Source: Sediminicoccus rosea
Lineage (GTDB): Bacteria; Pseudomonadota; Alphaproteobacteria; Acetobacterales; Acetobacteraceae
Length of the DNA: 64,000 nucleotides
Assembly (NCBI RefSeq): GCF_033547095.1
Contig: NZ_CP137852.1
Coordinates: 2,473,501 to 2,537,500 of the forward strand
Direction of reading: 5' to 3'
Shown: positions 36,190-44,945 of the stretch, in pieces
Layout: each line of letters begins with the position of its first letter
Position numbering within the stretch: the first letter of the stretch is position 1
Notes under the pieces: model-generated
The model's database searches: none
What the model saw: only the letters and a program-made list of their open reading frames with translations
What the model was told of the DNA's origin: nothing
Position numbers and translations under genes: made by a program

Positions 36190-37188
36190 TCAGGCGGCCG
36201 CCCGCCGCGTCCAGGGCATTGTGATGGTCGCCGTATATCCCTCATCGCCATAGCGCTGCTTCAGCGTCCCGCGCAGCGCGTGCTCGACCTGGCCCGAGAC
36301 CAGCTCGCTGCCGAAGCCGCGGCGCGTGGGCGGCACGGCCTTGGGCCCGCCGCGCTCCTCCCAGCGCAGCACCAGGCGCGGGCCGGCCGGCGAGGACTGG
36401 AGCTTCCAGGTCACGGTGACGGTGCCGGCGGTGCCTGACAGGGCGCCGTATTTCACTGCATTCGTCGCCATCTCATGCAGGACGAGCCCCATCGCGAGGG
36501 CGGGGGCGGGTTCGAGCGTGACCGGCGGGCCCGTGACCAGGCCGCGCCCTGCGCTCGCGAGGTGCGGCGCGAGCTGCCCCTGCACGAGGTCCGCCAGCGG
36601 GCCGGCGCTCGCCGCATATTCGGCGAGCTTCGCCGCGATCTCGCCCACCGGCAGGATCAGGTCCACCAGGCCGCCCGCGATCGCGCTGTCGGGCATGCCG
36701 TTATGTCCCGGCCCCAGTGCGTTGCTGCCCTGCGCGACCGTCAGCCCGCCCTGCTCCTTGATGGCCTTGATGCCGAGCGTCCCGTCATGGCCATAGCCCG
36801 ACAGCACGACGCCGATCGCGCGCTCCTGGAAATCCAGCGCCAGCGAGGAGAACAGCACATCGATCGAGCGCGGGTCGCGGCTGGAGGTGTCGCCCGGCTG
36901 GAGCATGATCCGGCCCTTGGAGACCGTCGCCAGCACGCCCGGGGGAATGACCAGGACCTGATCGGCCAGGATCGGCATGTCGTGTTCCGCGGCCAGCACC
37001 TCGAGCGCGCATTCGCGGCCGATGATCTCGGGCAGGGCGCTGCCGCGGTCGGGCGCGAGATGCAGCAGCACGATATAGGCGACTGCCGTGCCCTTCTGCG
37101 CGGCGTGGAAGAGGGCCCGCAGGGCTTCGACGCCGCCAGCGGAAGCTCCGATGGCGGCGACAGTGGCGACTGGCGGCACGGAGAACAT
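36190..37188 (-). CDS. CheB methylesterase fused to a partial HWE-type kinase ATPase domain
   Basis: 332 residues. Residues 8-190 form a complete CheB catalytic domain with the Ser-His-Asp triad: S16 (IGASAGG), H43 (LLHLAPDRGS) and D135 (GYGHDGTLG). Residues about 197-330 match the C-terminal half of HWE/HisKA_2 kinases (LADLVQGQLAPHL, GPPVTL, the N-box LVLHEMATNAVKYGALSG and the G-box RRGFGSELVSG). The CheR, PAS and His-box parts normally between them in CheB-CheR-PAS-HWE proteins are missing, as is the receiver domain. ATP binding looks possible, but no phosphoacceptor histidine of the usual type remains. It may be a deletion product or an ATP-gated esterase. Confidence 0.85.
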   Translation of the reverse strand: MFSVPPVATVAAIGASAGGVEALRALFHAAQKGTAVAYIVLLHLAPDRGSALPEIIGRECALEVLAAEHDMPILADQVLVIPPGVLATVSKGRIMLQPGDTSSRDPRSIDVLFSSLALDFQERAIGVVLSGYGHDGTLGIKAIKEQGGLTVAQGSNALGPGHNGMPDSAIAGGLVDLILPVGEIAAKLAEYAASAGPLADLVQGQLAPHLASAGRGLVTGPPVTLEPAPALAMGLVLHEMATNAVKYGALSGTAGTVTVTWKLQSSPAGPRLVLRWEERGGPKAVPPTRRGFGSELVSGQVEHALRGTLKQRYGDEGYTATITMPWTRRAAA

Positions 37189-37434
37189 CCTTCGAGATCG
37201 GTCCAGGGTGACACGGATGGGCGCCCCCCACCAAGGCGACCGGCAAGCGCCCTCCGTCGCCAGCCCCGGCTTTCGCAGGGATTACGGGCCGGATGCGGGC
37301 CCCGGTTCATCCGGCGTGGGGGGGCCGCCGCCGCATGGCTGCGCCTGCGCGACGCATCCCGGATTTGCCTGAAGCGCGCCAAGCCGGGTGGGGTTGCCAA
37401 CCCCAGGGCGGATATGTAGGAAGCGCCTCGGTTT

Positions 37435-37509
<75 letters not shown>

Positions 37510-37518
37510 TTCCCCCGC

Positions 37519-39003
37519 TCAGCGCCCTTCCAGCACACGCAGCGCCGCCAGCCGCCCGGACAGCGCCGCCATCGGCACGCCTGCGCCCGGATGCGCGCTG
37601 CCGCTCGCGACATGCAGTCCGGGCAGCTTGGTCTGCGTTCCCGGCCTTGCGAAGGTCGCGGACCAGCCATGCACCGCCTGGCCGTAAAGCGCGCCGCCCG
37701 TCGCGGGGAAGAGCGCGTCGAAGCCGGTGGGCGTCGTCAGGATCTCGCGCGCGGGGTCGCGCTCGACCGTCAGGCCGCAGCGGGCGAGCAGGGCGAAGGT
37801 GGCCCGTTCCGCCTCGGCGAGGGCGCCGGGCGGGATGGGGCGATAATCGCCGCGCGCCGGGGCGTTGATCAGGCAGAGCAGGCGCTCGGGCCCATCGAGC
37901 GCGCTGTCGTCATCGCCGCGATCCTGCGCGCAGACATAGACGGTGGGCGTGGAGGGCAGGCGGCCCTGTTGCGTGAGCTCATCGAATTCGCGCGTGTAGT
38001 CGCCCGAGAAGAACACATTGTGCCGCACCAGCGGGAAGCCCTCGGTCCGCACATGCATGCCCCAGGTGACGGCGGAGAGCGAGCGGCGCGCGCGCGGCAC
38101 CGGGGCCACGGCGCCCATCGCCGCCTGGCCGAAGCGCCCGGCCGAGATCGCCGCCACATCGCCGTTGGAAATGATGGTGCCGGCCTCCAGCACCTCGCCA
38201 TCCGCGAGGCGGACGCCGGCGGCCCGTCCGCCTTTCACCAGGATCTCGGCGACATCGGACTCGTAGCGGAACCGGGCGCCCTTGGCGGCGGCCAGCGCCT
38301 CGAAGGCGCGGGCCACGCGATGCATCCCGCCCTCGACCAGCCAGACGCCCTCCTGTTCCACATGCGCGATCAGCATGAGCGTGGCCGGCGCCAGGAAGGG
38401 CGAGGACCCGACATAGGTGGCATAGCGGCCGAAGAGCTGGCGCAGCCGCGCATCCTGGAAATGCTCGCCCAGCGCGTTCCAGAGCGTGGAGAAGGGAGAG
38501 GTGGCGAGCAGCCGCCCCATGCCGCCGATTCCCGCCCGGCTCACGAGCCCCATGGGCGAGGGGCGGGAGGCGCGGATGAAGGGTGCCTCCAGCGCCGAGA
38601 AGGTCTTCTTCGCCCGGGCGACGAAGTCGAGATAGCCGCGCGCCTCGGCCGCGCCCGCGAAGGCGCCGATGGCCTCGGCCGAGCGCTGGATATCGGCGAA
38701 GAGGTCGAGTCGCCCGGGCCGGCCATCCCAGGCGTGGCGCGCCAGGACCTCCACCGGCTGCAGCGTGAGATGCTCGGCGAGGCTGGTGCCGCAGGCGGCG
38801 AAGATTTCGTCGAAGACCCAGCGCATGGTGAAGACGGTGGGCCCGCCATCAATCCGCGCATCGCCGATGGCGAGGTGGCGCATCTTGCCGCCAGGGGCCG
38901 CCTGGCGCTCGAGGACGGTCACGTCATGCCCGCGGCTGGCAAGCATGGCGGCGGCGGTCAGGCCGGCGATGCCGGCCCCGATGATCAGGACGCGCTGGGT
39001 CAC
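37519..39003 (-). CDS. crtD: 1-hydroxycarotenoid 3,4-desaturase (methoxyneurosporene dehydrogenase)
   Basis: 494 residues from a GTG start at 39003. The FAD fold is RVLIIGAGIAGLTAAAMLASRGHDVTVLERQAAPGGKM; IDGGPTVFTMRWVFDEIFAACG is characteristic of CrtD rather than phytoene desaturase CrtI, and the C-terminal GLHVASGSAHPGAGVPMAALSGRLAA is the family signature. It introduces the C3,4 double bond in spheroidene/spirilloxanthin-type carotenoids at the membrane. It is the last gene of the leftward ppaA-ppsR-bchG-bch2-bchP-hemC-crtD operon, 19 bases after hemC. Another CrtI-like desaturase is possible but less likely. Confidence 0.85.
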   Translation of the reverse strand: MTQRVLIIGAGIAGLTAAAMLASRGHDVTVLERQAAPGGKMRHLAIGDARIDGGPTVFTMRWVFDEIFAACGTSLAEHLTLQPVEVLARHAWDGRPGRLDLFADIQRSAEAIGAFAGAAEARGYLDFVARAKKTFSALEAPFIRASRPSPMGLVSRAGIGGMGRLLATSPFSTLWNALGEHFQDARLRQLFGRYATYVGSSPFLAPATLMLIAHVEQEGVWLVEGGMHRVARAFEALAAAKGARFRYESDVAEILVKGGRAAGVRLADGEVLEAGTIISNGDVAAISAGRFGQAAMGAVAPVPRARRSLSAVTWGMHVRTEGFPLVRHNVFFSGDYTREFDELTQQGRLPSTPTVYVCAQDRGDDDSALDGPERLLCLINAPARGDYRPIPPGALAEAERATFALLARCGLTVERDPAREILTTPTGFDALFPATGGALYGQAVHGWSATFARPGTQTKLPGLHVASGSAHPGAGVPMAALSGRLAALRVLEGR

Positions 39004-39022
39004 GCGCTCAGTCTGGCACGCC

Positions 39023-40066
39023 TCAGGCGAAGACGTCAGCCGGGCTGTCCACCAGCATCTCCTCGCCCAGCGCCCGGCCGAGGCGCTCGGCATCGCAGGC
39101 ATCGCCGGTCAGGGTGCGGCGGAGGACGAAGCTGCCATCGGCACGGGCGATCAGGCCCGTGAGGCGGATCCGCCCGTCATCCGTCAGCGTCGCGTGGCCG
39201 CCGATCGGCGTCCGGCAGGAACCGTCCAGCGCGCCGAGGAAGGCGCGCTCGCACAGGCTGACGGGGCGCGAGCAGGGGTCGCAGATGGCGGAGAGCAGCT
39301 CGTGCAGCTCCACGTCATCGGCGCGGACGGTGACGCCGATGATGCCCTGGCAGGCGGCCGGCACCATGTCATCCGGGCTGATGATCACGCCCGCGTGATG
39401 CTCCAGCTCCAGACGCTTGAGGCCGGCGAGGGCCAGCAGCGAGGCATCGAACTCCCCGGTCGCGACGCGCGAGAGGCGAGTCTGCACATTGCCGCGGATC
39501 ACCTCGCAGCGGAGGTCGGGCCGGGCGTGCAGCAGCTGCGCCTGGCGCCGGACCGAGGCGGTGCCGACCAGGGCCCCCTTGGGCAGGGCGGCGAAGGGGT
39601 CCGCATTGGCGTGGTGCGCCGCGCTGGTGAAGCCGCGCGAGTCGCGGAAGGCGCTGCGATGGCAGGCATCGCCAAGGACGATCGCATCGCGCGGGTCCTC
39701 ACGCCGCAGGGTGCAGGCGAGCACGATGCCGGGCGGGAGTTCGGTCTCCAGGTCCTTCAGCGAATGGACCGCGAAATCCACGCGGCCATCCAGCAGCGCC
39801 TCATGGATTTCCTTGGCGAAGAGGCCCTTGCCGCCGATCTCGGCGAGCCTGCGATCCTGCACGCGGTCCCCCGCCGTGCTGATCTCATGCTCCTCGAAGG
39901 CCTCGACCTCGCGCAGCAGCGGGCAGACGGCGCGGATCAGGTCCAGGAAATGGCGCGTCTGATAGAGGGCGAGCGGCGAACCGCGCGTGCCCACCTTCAT
40001 CGGCAGGGTGGGGCCGTGGTGGCGCTTGGCGCGGGCCCGGGCGTGGTGGGGGGCGGCGAGGTCCAT
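39023..40066 (-). CDS. hemC: Hydroxymethylbilane synthase (porphobilinogen deaminase)
   Basis: 347 residues from ATG 40066, which overlaps the bchP stop (TGATG); ATG 40000 (MKVGTRGSPLALYQ) is an alternative that matches other HemC starts better. It polymerises four porphobilinogens to hydroxymethylbilane. The dipyrromethane cofactor Cys284 is in GALDGSCRTPIGG, with the catalytic region HSLKD (101-105) and the arginine-rich TASVRRQAQLL. A stretch around 131-162 is longer than usual. Its place inside a bacteriochlorophyll operon, away from hemD or hemE, suggests dedication to photosynthetic pigment supply or a second copy. Confidence 0.94.
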   Translation of the reverse strand: MDLAAPHHARARAKRHHGPTLPMKVGTRGSPLALYQTRHFLDLIRAVCPLLREVEAFEEHEISTAGDRVQDRRLAEIGGKGLFAKEIHEALLDGRVDFAVHSLKDLETELPPGIVLACTLRREDPRDAIVLGDACHRSAFRDSRGFTSAAHHANADPFAALPKGALVGTASVRRQAQLLHARPDLRCEVIRGNVQTRLSRVATGEFDASLLALAGLKRLELEHHAGVIISPDDMVPAACQGIIGVTVRADDVELHELLSAICDPCSRPVSLCERAFLGALDGSCRTPIGGHATLTDDGRIRLTGLIARADGSFVLRRTLTGDACDAERLGRALGEEMLVDSPADVFA

Positions 40067-41247
40067 CAGGCGCGCGCCAGACCGAGGAGGTGGGCCATGT
40101 CCTTGAAGAAGATCTTCACATGCGCCAGCGGGTCCTTCCGGACCAATTCCTTGTTCATGTAGGATTCCCACGTCAGGCGCTGGACGTCCTTGTCCATGCA
40201 CATCTTCACGAAACGCTCCCGCACCCAGTCATTGCGGTACCAGAAAAACTGCATGATCCCGAGGACCATGAAGACCTTGCCGTGATCCTTCATGAAGCGC
40301 TTGCGCGCGCTCCTCAGGGCCTTGGCATCGTTGGTGACGAGCGCCATCTGCACGGCCTCGGCCGCGAGTCGCCCGCCCAGCATGGCGTAGTAGATGCCCT
40401 CGCCCGAGGCGGGGGCGACGACGCCGGCGCTGTCACCGGCCAGGATCACATCTCGCCCGTTGTCCCACTTCTTCAAGGGTTTCATCGGGATGGGCGCGCC
40501 CTCGCGCCGGATGGTCTCGACGCCCGCCAGGCCATTCTCCTCGCGCACCATGGCCGTGGCGCCGCGCAGCGAGAATCCCTTCTGCGCGCTGCCCGTGCCG
40601 ATGCTGGCCGTGTCGCCATGCGGGAAGATCCAGGCGTAGAAGTCGGGGGAGGTGCGGCCATCATAGATGACGTCGCAGCGCTGCCCGTCGAAGCCGCTCT
40701 CCGGCACCTTCACGATCTCGTGATAGGCGAAGACGCATTTCGGGTGGCCCTGGCCCGGGATGGCCTGGAGCGCCAGCTCGCTGCGCGCGCCATTGGCAAT
40801 GATCACCATCCGGGCCCGGATGCGCGCGAGGCCGCTGCCGCCCTTCGGCTCATAGGTGATGACGGCGGTGCCGTCCGGGTCGCGCTCCAGGTCGTGCGAA
40901 GTGCCGCGGATCCATTCGGCGCCCGCCTCGGCCGCCCGCTCCCGCAGCCACTCGTCGAACTCGCAGCGGTCCACCATGCCGACATAGCCGCCGTTCTCGA
41001 CCGGCATGTCCACGCGGCGCCGCTTGGGCGAGATGATCTGCGCGTTGTTGATCTTCGCCTTGATCAGATGATCCGGGATGGCGAAGTCGCGGATCGCCCG
41101 CGGTGGGATGGCGCCGCCGCAGGGCTTGATGCGCCCCGCGCGATCCAGCATCGCGACCCGCTTGCCGGCGCGCGCCAGGTCATGCGCCGCCGTGGCACCC
41201 GAGGGGCCGCCGCCAACGACCAGCACATCATATGTGTCTTGGCTCAC
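40066..41247 (-). CDS. bchP: Geranylgeranyl (bacteriochlorophyll) reductase
   Basis: 393 residues. The FAD-binding fold YDVLVVGGGPSGATAAHDLARAGKRVAMLDRAGRIKPCGGAIPPRAI is the family hallmark, followed by VDRCEFDEWLRERA and the LAGDSAGVVAPASGEGIYYAM block. It reduces the geranylgeranyl tail of bacteriochlorophyll a to phytyl in three steps, at the membrane. It overlaps bch2 upstream (ATGA) and hemC downstream (TGATG). bchG-bch2-bchP is a conserved order in purple bacteria. Confidence 0.96.
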   Translation of the reverse strand: MSQDTYDVLVVGGGPSGATAAHDLARAGKRVAMLDRAGRIKPCGGAIPPRAIRDFAIPDHLIKAKINNAQIISPKRRRVDMPVENGGYVGMVDRCEFDEWLRERAAEAGAEWIRGTSHDLERDPDGTAVITYEPKGGSGLARIRARMVIIANGARSELALQAIPGQGHPKCVFAYHEIVKVPESGFDGQRCDVIYDGRTSPDFYAWIFPHGDTASIGTGSAQKGFSLRGATAMVREENGLAGVETIRREGAPIPMKPLKKWDNGRDVILAGDSAGVVAPASGEGIYYAMLGGRLAAEAVQMALVTNDAKALRSARKRFMKDHGKVFMVLGIMQFFWYRNDWVRERFVKMCMDKDVQRLTWESYMNKELVRKDPLAHVKIFFKDMAHLLGLARA

Positions 41248-42605
41248 GAAATGGCCTCCTTCATCGGGGTCATGCGGAGTTGGGCCAGCCGGGGCACGGC
41301 AAGCCGCGTCGCGATCAGGGCCGAGAGCAGGAAGAGCGCGGCCTCGCCCAGGAAGACGGCCGCGTAGGCTTGCGATGCGCTGCCCAGCATCCAGCGCGCG
41401 AGGTCGCAGATGACGGTGCCGCCGAAGCCGCCGAGCGCGAAGGCGATGGCCTGCGCCGCGCCCCAGAGGCCCATGCGCGTGCCGGTCCGCGCCGCACCCG
41501 CAAGCTGCATCATCGAGGCGATGGCGGCAGCCGCGAAGGCGCCATTGGCCAGGCCGAGCCCGATGTAGAGCACCTCCAGCGGCACATGCGCCACCAGCCG
41601 CGGCGCAAAAGCCAGCGCCACGAGCGCCGCCGCCGAGGCGATGCAGCCCCAGACCGTCCAGCCACGCAGCGAGGCGAGGCGCTGGCCGAAGAGGCCCGAG
41701 CCGAAGATCGCCATGATCACCATGCCGCCCAGCGTGCCGCCGTTCTGCATGCCGGCGAGCGCCGTGGATTGCCCGATCGAGCGGCCGAAGACCTCGCCCG
41801 CGAAGGGCTCGAGCACCAGGTCGGCCGCGCTGTAGGCCAGCATCGAGATGAAGACGAAGATGGTGAAGCGCCGCGCCGCCGGATCGGCCCAGACCTCGCG
41901 CAGCACGGCGGAGAAGGCGGGGCGCTCGCCCTCATGGGCGACGGGCGCGCGGGCGCCGCGTTCGATGCCGATCAGCGCGACGCAGGCGAGCAGGAAGGCC
42001 ACCAGCGAAACGCCGCCCGTGACGGCGACGAGGCGCAGCGGCGAGAAGGGATCGAGCAGCTTGCCCGCGACGCCCGCCGTCACCGCGAAGCCCACGATCA
42101 TCATGACCCAGAGGATGGTGGCGGCCGGCGCGCGGCGTTCCGGCTCGACCATCGAGGCCAGCATGGCGAGCAGCGAGGTGCCGGCCGCCCCCACGCCGAG
42201 CCCCACCAGGAAGAAGCCGAGGGCCGCCAGGGCCACGCCCCAGCCGAGCGAGAGGCTCATCAACGCCACCGCGCCCGCGGCCGTCACGCCGCCCAGCGCC
42301 AGAACCGCCATGCCGCCGATGATCCAGGGCGTGCGCCGCACCCCCATGTCGCTGCCATAGCCCAGGCGCGGGCGCAGCATCTGCACCGCATGATGAATCG
42401 CGACGAGGATGCCCGGCAGCATGGCCGGCAGCGCGTATTCCACCACCATCACGCGGTTCAGCGTGGAGGTGGTCAGCACGATGATGGCGCCGAGCGCCGT
42501 CTGCACCAGTCCCAGCCGGACGATGCTGATCCAGGAGAGCCCCGCCTCCGACCGCCGGTGGGCCTTGGCTTGGAGGCGTGCATCGGTGGCGCCAAGGCGC
42601 ATCAT
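41244..42605 (-). CDS. BCD-family MFS transporter of the photosynthesis cluster (Bch2/ORF428, PucC-like)
   Basis: 453 residues from the first of two adjacent ATGs (42605 or 42602), overlapping the bchG stop. Twelve transmembrane helices; RLGLVQTALGAIIVLTTSTLNRVMVVEYALPAMLPGILVAIHHAVQMLRPRLGYGSD is the conserved PucC/LhaA/Bch2 N-terminus. Position between bchG and bchP identifies it as the Bch2 (ORF428) member, thought to help deliver bacteriochlorophyll during light-harvesting complex assembly. It is a paralogue of the lhaA product at 54.6 kb. Confidence 0.9.
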   Translation of the reverse strand: MMRLGATDARLQAKAHRRSEAGLSWISIVRLGLVQTALGAIIVLTTSTLNRVMVVEYALPAMLPGILVAIHHAVQMLRPRLGYGSDMGVRRTPWIIGGMAVLALGGVTAAGAVALMSLSLGWGVALAALGFFLVGLGVGAAGTSLLAMLASMVEPERRAPAATILWVMMIVGFAVTAGVAGKLLDPFSPLRLVAVTGGVSLVAFLLACVALIGIERGARAPVAHEGERPAFSAVLREVWADPAARRFTIFVFISMLAYSAADLVLEPFAGEVFGRSIGQSTALAGMQNGGTLGGMVIMAIFGSGLFGQRLASLRGWTVWGCIASAAALVALAFAPRLVAHVPLEVLYIGLGLANGAFAAAAIASMMQLAGAARTGTRMGLWGAAQAIAFALGGFGGTVICDLARWMLGSASQAYAAVFLGEAALFLLSALIATRLAVPRLAQLRMTPMKEAIS

Positions 42606-43489
42606 GCCATCCCCCGCAGCGCGAAGGCGGTGGCCAGCATGCCGAGCACATACATCCCGATGCCCGTCGCGTTGTACCAGGGGGCCAGCTTCTTCGGGTC
42701 GCGCAGCATCTTCACCATGGCCGCGACCTGGCCGGCGAGAAGCAGGACCACCACAAGCGCGTGGATCGGCGCATCCCAGGCGAAGAGCAGGCCGATCACG
42801 ACCACCTGCGGGATCGCCATCATCCAGCAGGCGACCAGCGCCGCGCGCTCGGCACCCAGCTGCACCGGCAGGCTGCGCACGCCGGTGCGCGTGTCGCCCT
42901 CGATGGATTTGAAGTCGTTCAGCGTCATGATGCCATGCGCGCCGAGGCCGTAGAGCAGGGCCATGACGATGACGGGCAGGGCAGGCGCGCCACCGGAGAT
43001 GACGGCGGCGGCCGTGATCCAGGGCAGCGACTCGTAGCTGAGACCGCAGGCGAGGTTGCCCCACCAGCCATTGAGCTTCAGCCGCAGCGGCGGCGCCGAA
43101 TAGGCCCAGGCCAGCGCCAGCGCGACCACGGTGGCCGCGAATCCCCAGGCGCCCAGCGTGGCACCCACCAGCAGCGAGGCGAAGCTCCAGAAGATCGCGA
43201 TGTAGAGGCCGAGCCGGCCCGGAATGCGGCCCGAGGGAATCGGGCGATGCGGCTCGTTGATCGCGTCCACATGCCGGTCGAACCAGTCATTCACCGCCTG
43301 GCTCGTGGCGCAGACCATGGGCCCTGCCAGCAGGAGGCCGAGAGCGGCGAAGCCCCATTTGCCCTGCATCGGCGCACCCGAAGCCACCACCCCGCAGAGG
43401 AAGGCCCAGACCGGCGGAAACCAGGTGACGGGCTTGAACAGCTCGAGCACGGCCGAGGGGTCGGGGCGGGTGATGGCGGAGTCGGACAT
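42602..43489 (-). CDS. bchG: Bacteriochlorophyll synthase (chlorophyllide geranylgeranyltransferase)
   Basis: 295 residues, UbiA prenyltransferase superfamily, with seven to nine transmembrane helices. The Mg-diphosphate motif NDWFDRHVDAINEPHRPIPSGR spans about 67-88, with a second Asp-rich loop at DFKSIEGDTRTGVRSLP. It esterifies bacteriochlorophyllide a with geranylgeranyl diphosphate. It starts five bases after the ppsR stop, so regulator and synthase are co-transcribed. Confidence 0.96.
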   Translation of the reverse strand: MSDSAITRPDPSAVLELFKPVTWFPPVWAFLCGVVASGAPMQGKWGFAALGLLLAGPMVCATSQAVNDWFDRHVDAINEPHRPIPSGRIPGRLGLYIAIFWSFASLLVGATLGAWGFAATVVALALAWAYSAPPLRLKLNGWWGNLACGLSYESLPWITAAAVISGGAPALPVIVMALLYGLGAHGIMTLNDFKSIEGDTRTGVRSLPVQLGAERAALVACWMMAIPQVVVIGLLFAWDAPIHALVVVLLLAGQVAAMVKMLRDPKKLAPWYNATGIGMYVLGMLATAFALRGMA

Positions 43490-43493
43490 GCGC

Positions 43494-44897
43494 CTAGCTC
43501 TCCTCATCCGCATCGGCTTCGCCGATGCCGTAGCGGCGCAGCTTCACGTAGAGCGACTGCCGCGACAGGCCGAGCATCTCGGCCGCCGAGGCGCGGTTGT
43601 TGCCGGTGAGTTCGAGCGCCGCCTCGATGGCCAGCTTCTCGATCACGTCCGTCGCCTCGCGCACCAGTTCCTTCAGCGGCACGCGGCCGACGAGGTCGGT
43701 CAGCTGGCCGGCGGCCGGCAGGGCGGAGGCGGCCTCGGGCTGCAGCGCCGGGCGCGTGCCGATGTCGCGGATGGTGAAGCCGAAGCAGGGCTGGCCGCCA
43801 TCGATCACGGAAACGGCCGAGACCTCGACCTCCGCCTGGGAGCCGTGGTCGCCGCGCATGATGGTGCGGAACAGGCGCACGGGGCCGCGCCCGCGCACCT
43901 GGGCCAGCAGCACATCGAGCTCGATGGATTGCCGGCCGAGGAAGCGGGAGAGTTCCTCGCCACGCGCCTGCGCCTCGTTGGGCAGTTCGGCCAGGTCCAG
44001 GAAGGCGGGGTTGGCGGTGATGATGCGCCCATCCGCGCCGATCAGCACGAAGGCGTCGGGCGTGCTCTCCACGAAGCCGGCCAGCCGCGTGCTGGAGGTG
44101 GGGGCGGCGACCGGCTCGCGCTCGACGCCGAGATAGGCGAGGCGGACGAGGAACAGCGCGCTGCGCTCATGGCGCAGCAGCGATGCGGAGAGAAGAACCT
44201 CGCGGCCCGTGCCGGCGAGCATCACCCGCCGCTCCTCGGCCGTGCCGGCGCTCCGCACCGCGGCAAGGAGCGCCTCGATCTTCGGTCGCTCCTCGGCGGC
44301 GAAGGCGTCGAGGAAGCTCGGCTCCGCGCCGAAGAGGCGGTCTGCGGCGAGGTTCGCCTCCAGCACGCGCAGGCTCGCCGCATCCAGCACGAGCACCGGC
44401 TCGCCGGACATCTGGAAGAGCAGGCGGTAGCGCGTCTCGGCCTGGCGCAGCCGGCCATATTCCCGCTCCATCGCCTGCTGCGCCTCGACCAGTCGCTGCT
44501 GCAGCGAGGCGAGCAGCCTGAGGTCGCGCGCGAAGACGACGCTGCGGTCCGAGCCGGTGACCTGGTTCGCGGCGCAGAGCAGGGGCAGCGTCACGCCATC
44601 CATGCCGCGCAGGTTCAGGTGGCGCCAGCGCGGCGCCTCGTGCCCGGCGGCGCCGGCCAGCATTTCCTGCACCTTGCCGCGGCTGTCCTCCGCGACGGAA
44701 TCCACCAGCGAACGCCCGACCCACGCCTTCCGCCCACCCAGGGCGGCGGCGAGGTCGGCATTGCCGAAAGCCATGTCGCGGATCACGCCATCACCATCCA
44801 CCACCAGCGTCGCGTCAGCGGCGGCGGCAATCAGGCGGGATGCGGCTTCCGCATCCATGTCTCCCAGCGACTGGCCCGGGGTGCCAAATCCCAACAC
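43494..44897 (-). CDS. ppsR: Photosynthesis gene repressor PpsR/CrtJ
   Basis: 467 residues from a GTG start; the conserved N-terminal SLGDMDAEAAS supports it over ATG 44858. Three PAS-type regions (about 18-130, 155-260, 275-385), a coiled linker (130-157) and a C-terminal FIS-type helix-turn-helix (LTGNNRASAAEMLGLSRQSLYVKLRRYGI). Orthologues repress bch, crt and puc genes in oxygen, binding TGT-N12-ACA. Only two cysteines are present, C108 and C371; none is in the HTH or near residue 251, where Rhodobacter proteins carry their redox pair. It lies directly after ppaA, as in other purple bacteria. Confidence 0.93.
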   Translation of the reverse strand: MLGFGTPGQSLGDMDAEAASRLIAAAADATLVVDGDGVIRDMAFGNADLAAALGGRKAWVGRSLVDSVAEDSRGKVQEMLAGAAGHEAPRWRHLNLRGMDGVTLPLLCAANQVTGSDRSVVFARDLRLLASLQQRLVEAQQAMEREYGRLRQAETRYRLLFQMSGEPVLVLDAASLRVLEANLAADRLFGAEPSFLDAFAAEERPKIEALLAAVRSAGTAEERRVMLAGTGREVLLSASLLRHERSALFLVRLAYLGVEREPVAAPTSSTRLAGFVESTPDAFVLIGADGRIITANPAFLDLAELPNEAQARGEELSRFLGRQSIELDVLLAQVRGRGPVRLFRTIMRGDHGSQAEVEVSAVSVIDGGQPCFGFTIRDIGTRPALQPEAASALPAAGQLTDLVGRVPLKELVREATDVIEKLAIEAALELTGNNRASAAEMLGLSRQSLYVKLRRYGIGEADADEES

Positions 44898-44945
44898 GCG
44901 ATGTCCGTTCCTTCCAACAGGGGGGTGGGTTGTACGTCGCTGTTA

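Noticed and set aside
37389-37405. Small hairpin (arms TGGGGTT and AACCCCA) upstream of tRNA-Thr
   Set aside because: Short, lacks a T-tract, does not match the dispersed repeat architecture, and no clear promoter could be placed around it.
42602-42605. Frameshift between bchG and the Bch2 transporter gene
   Set aside because: The frame change is a normal ATGA overlap with two adjacent ATG codons; both proteins have full family length.
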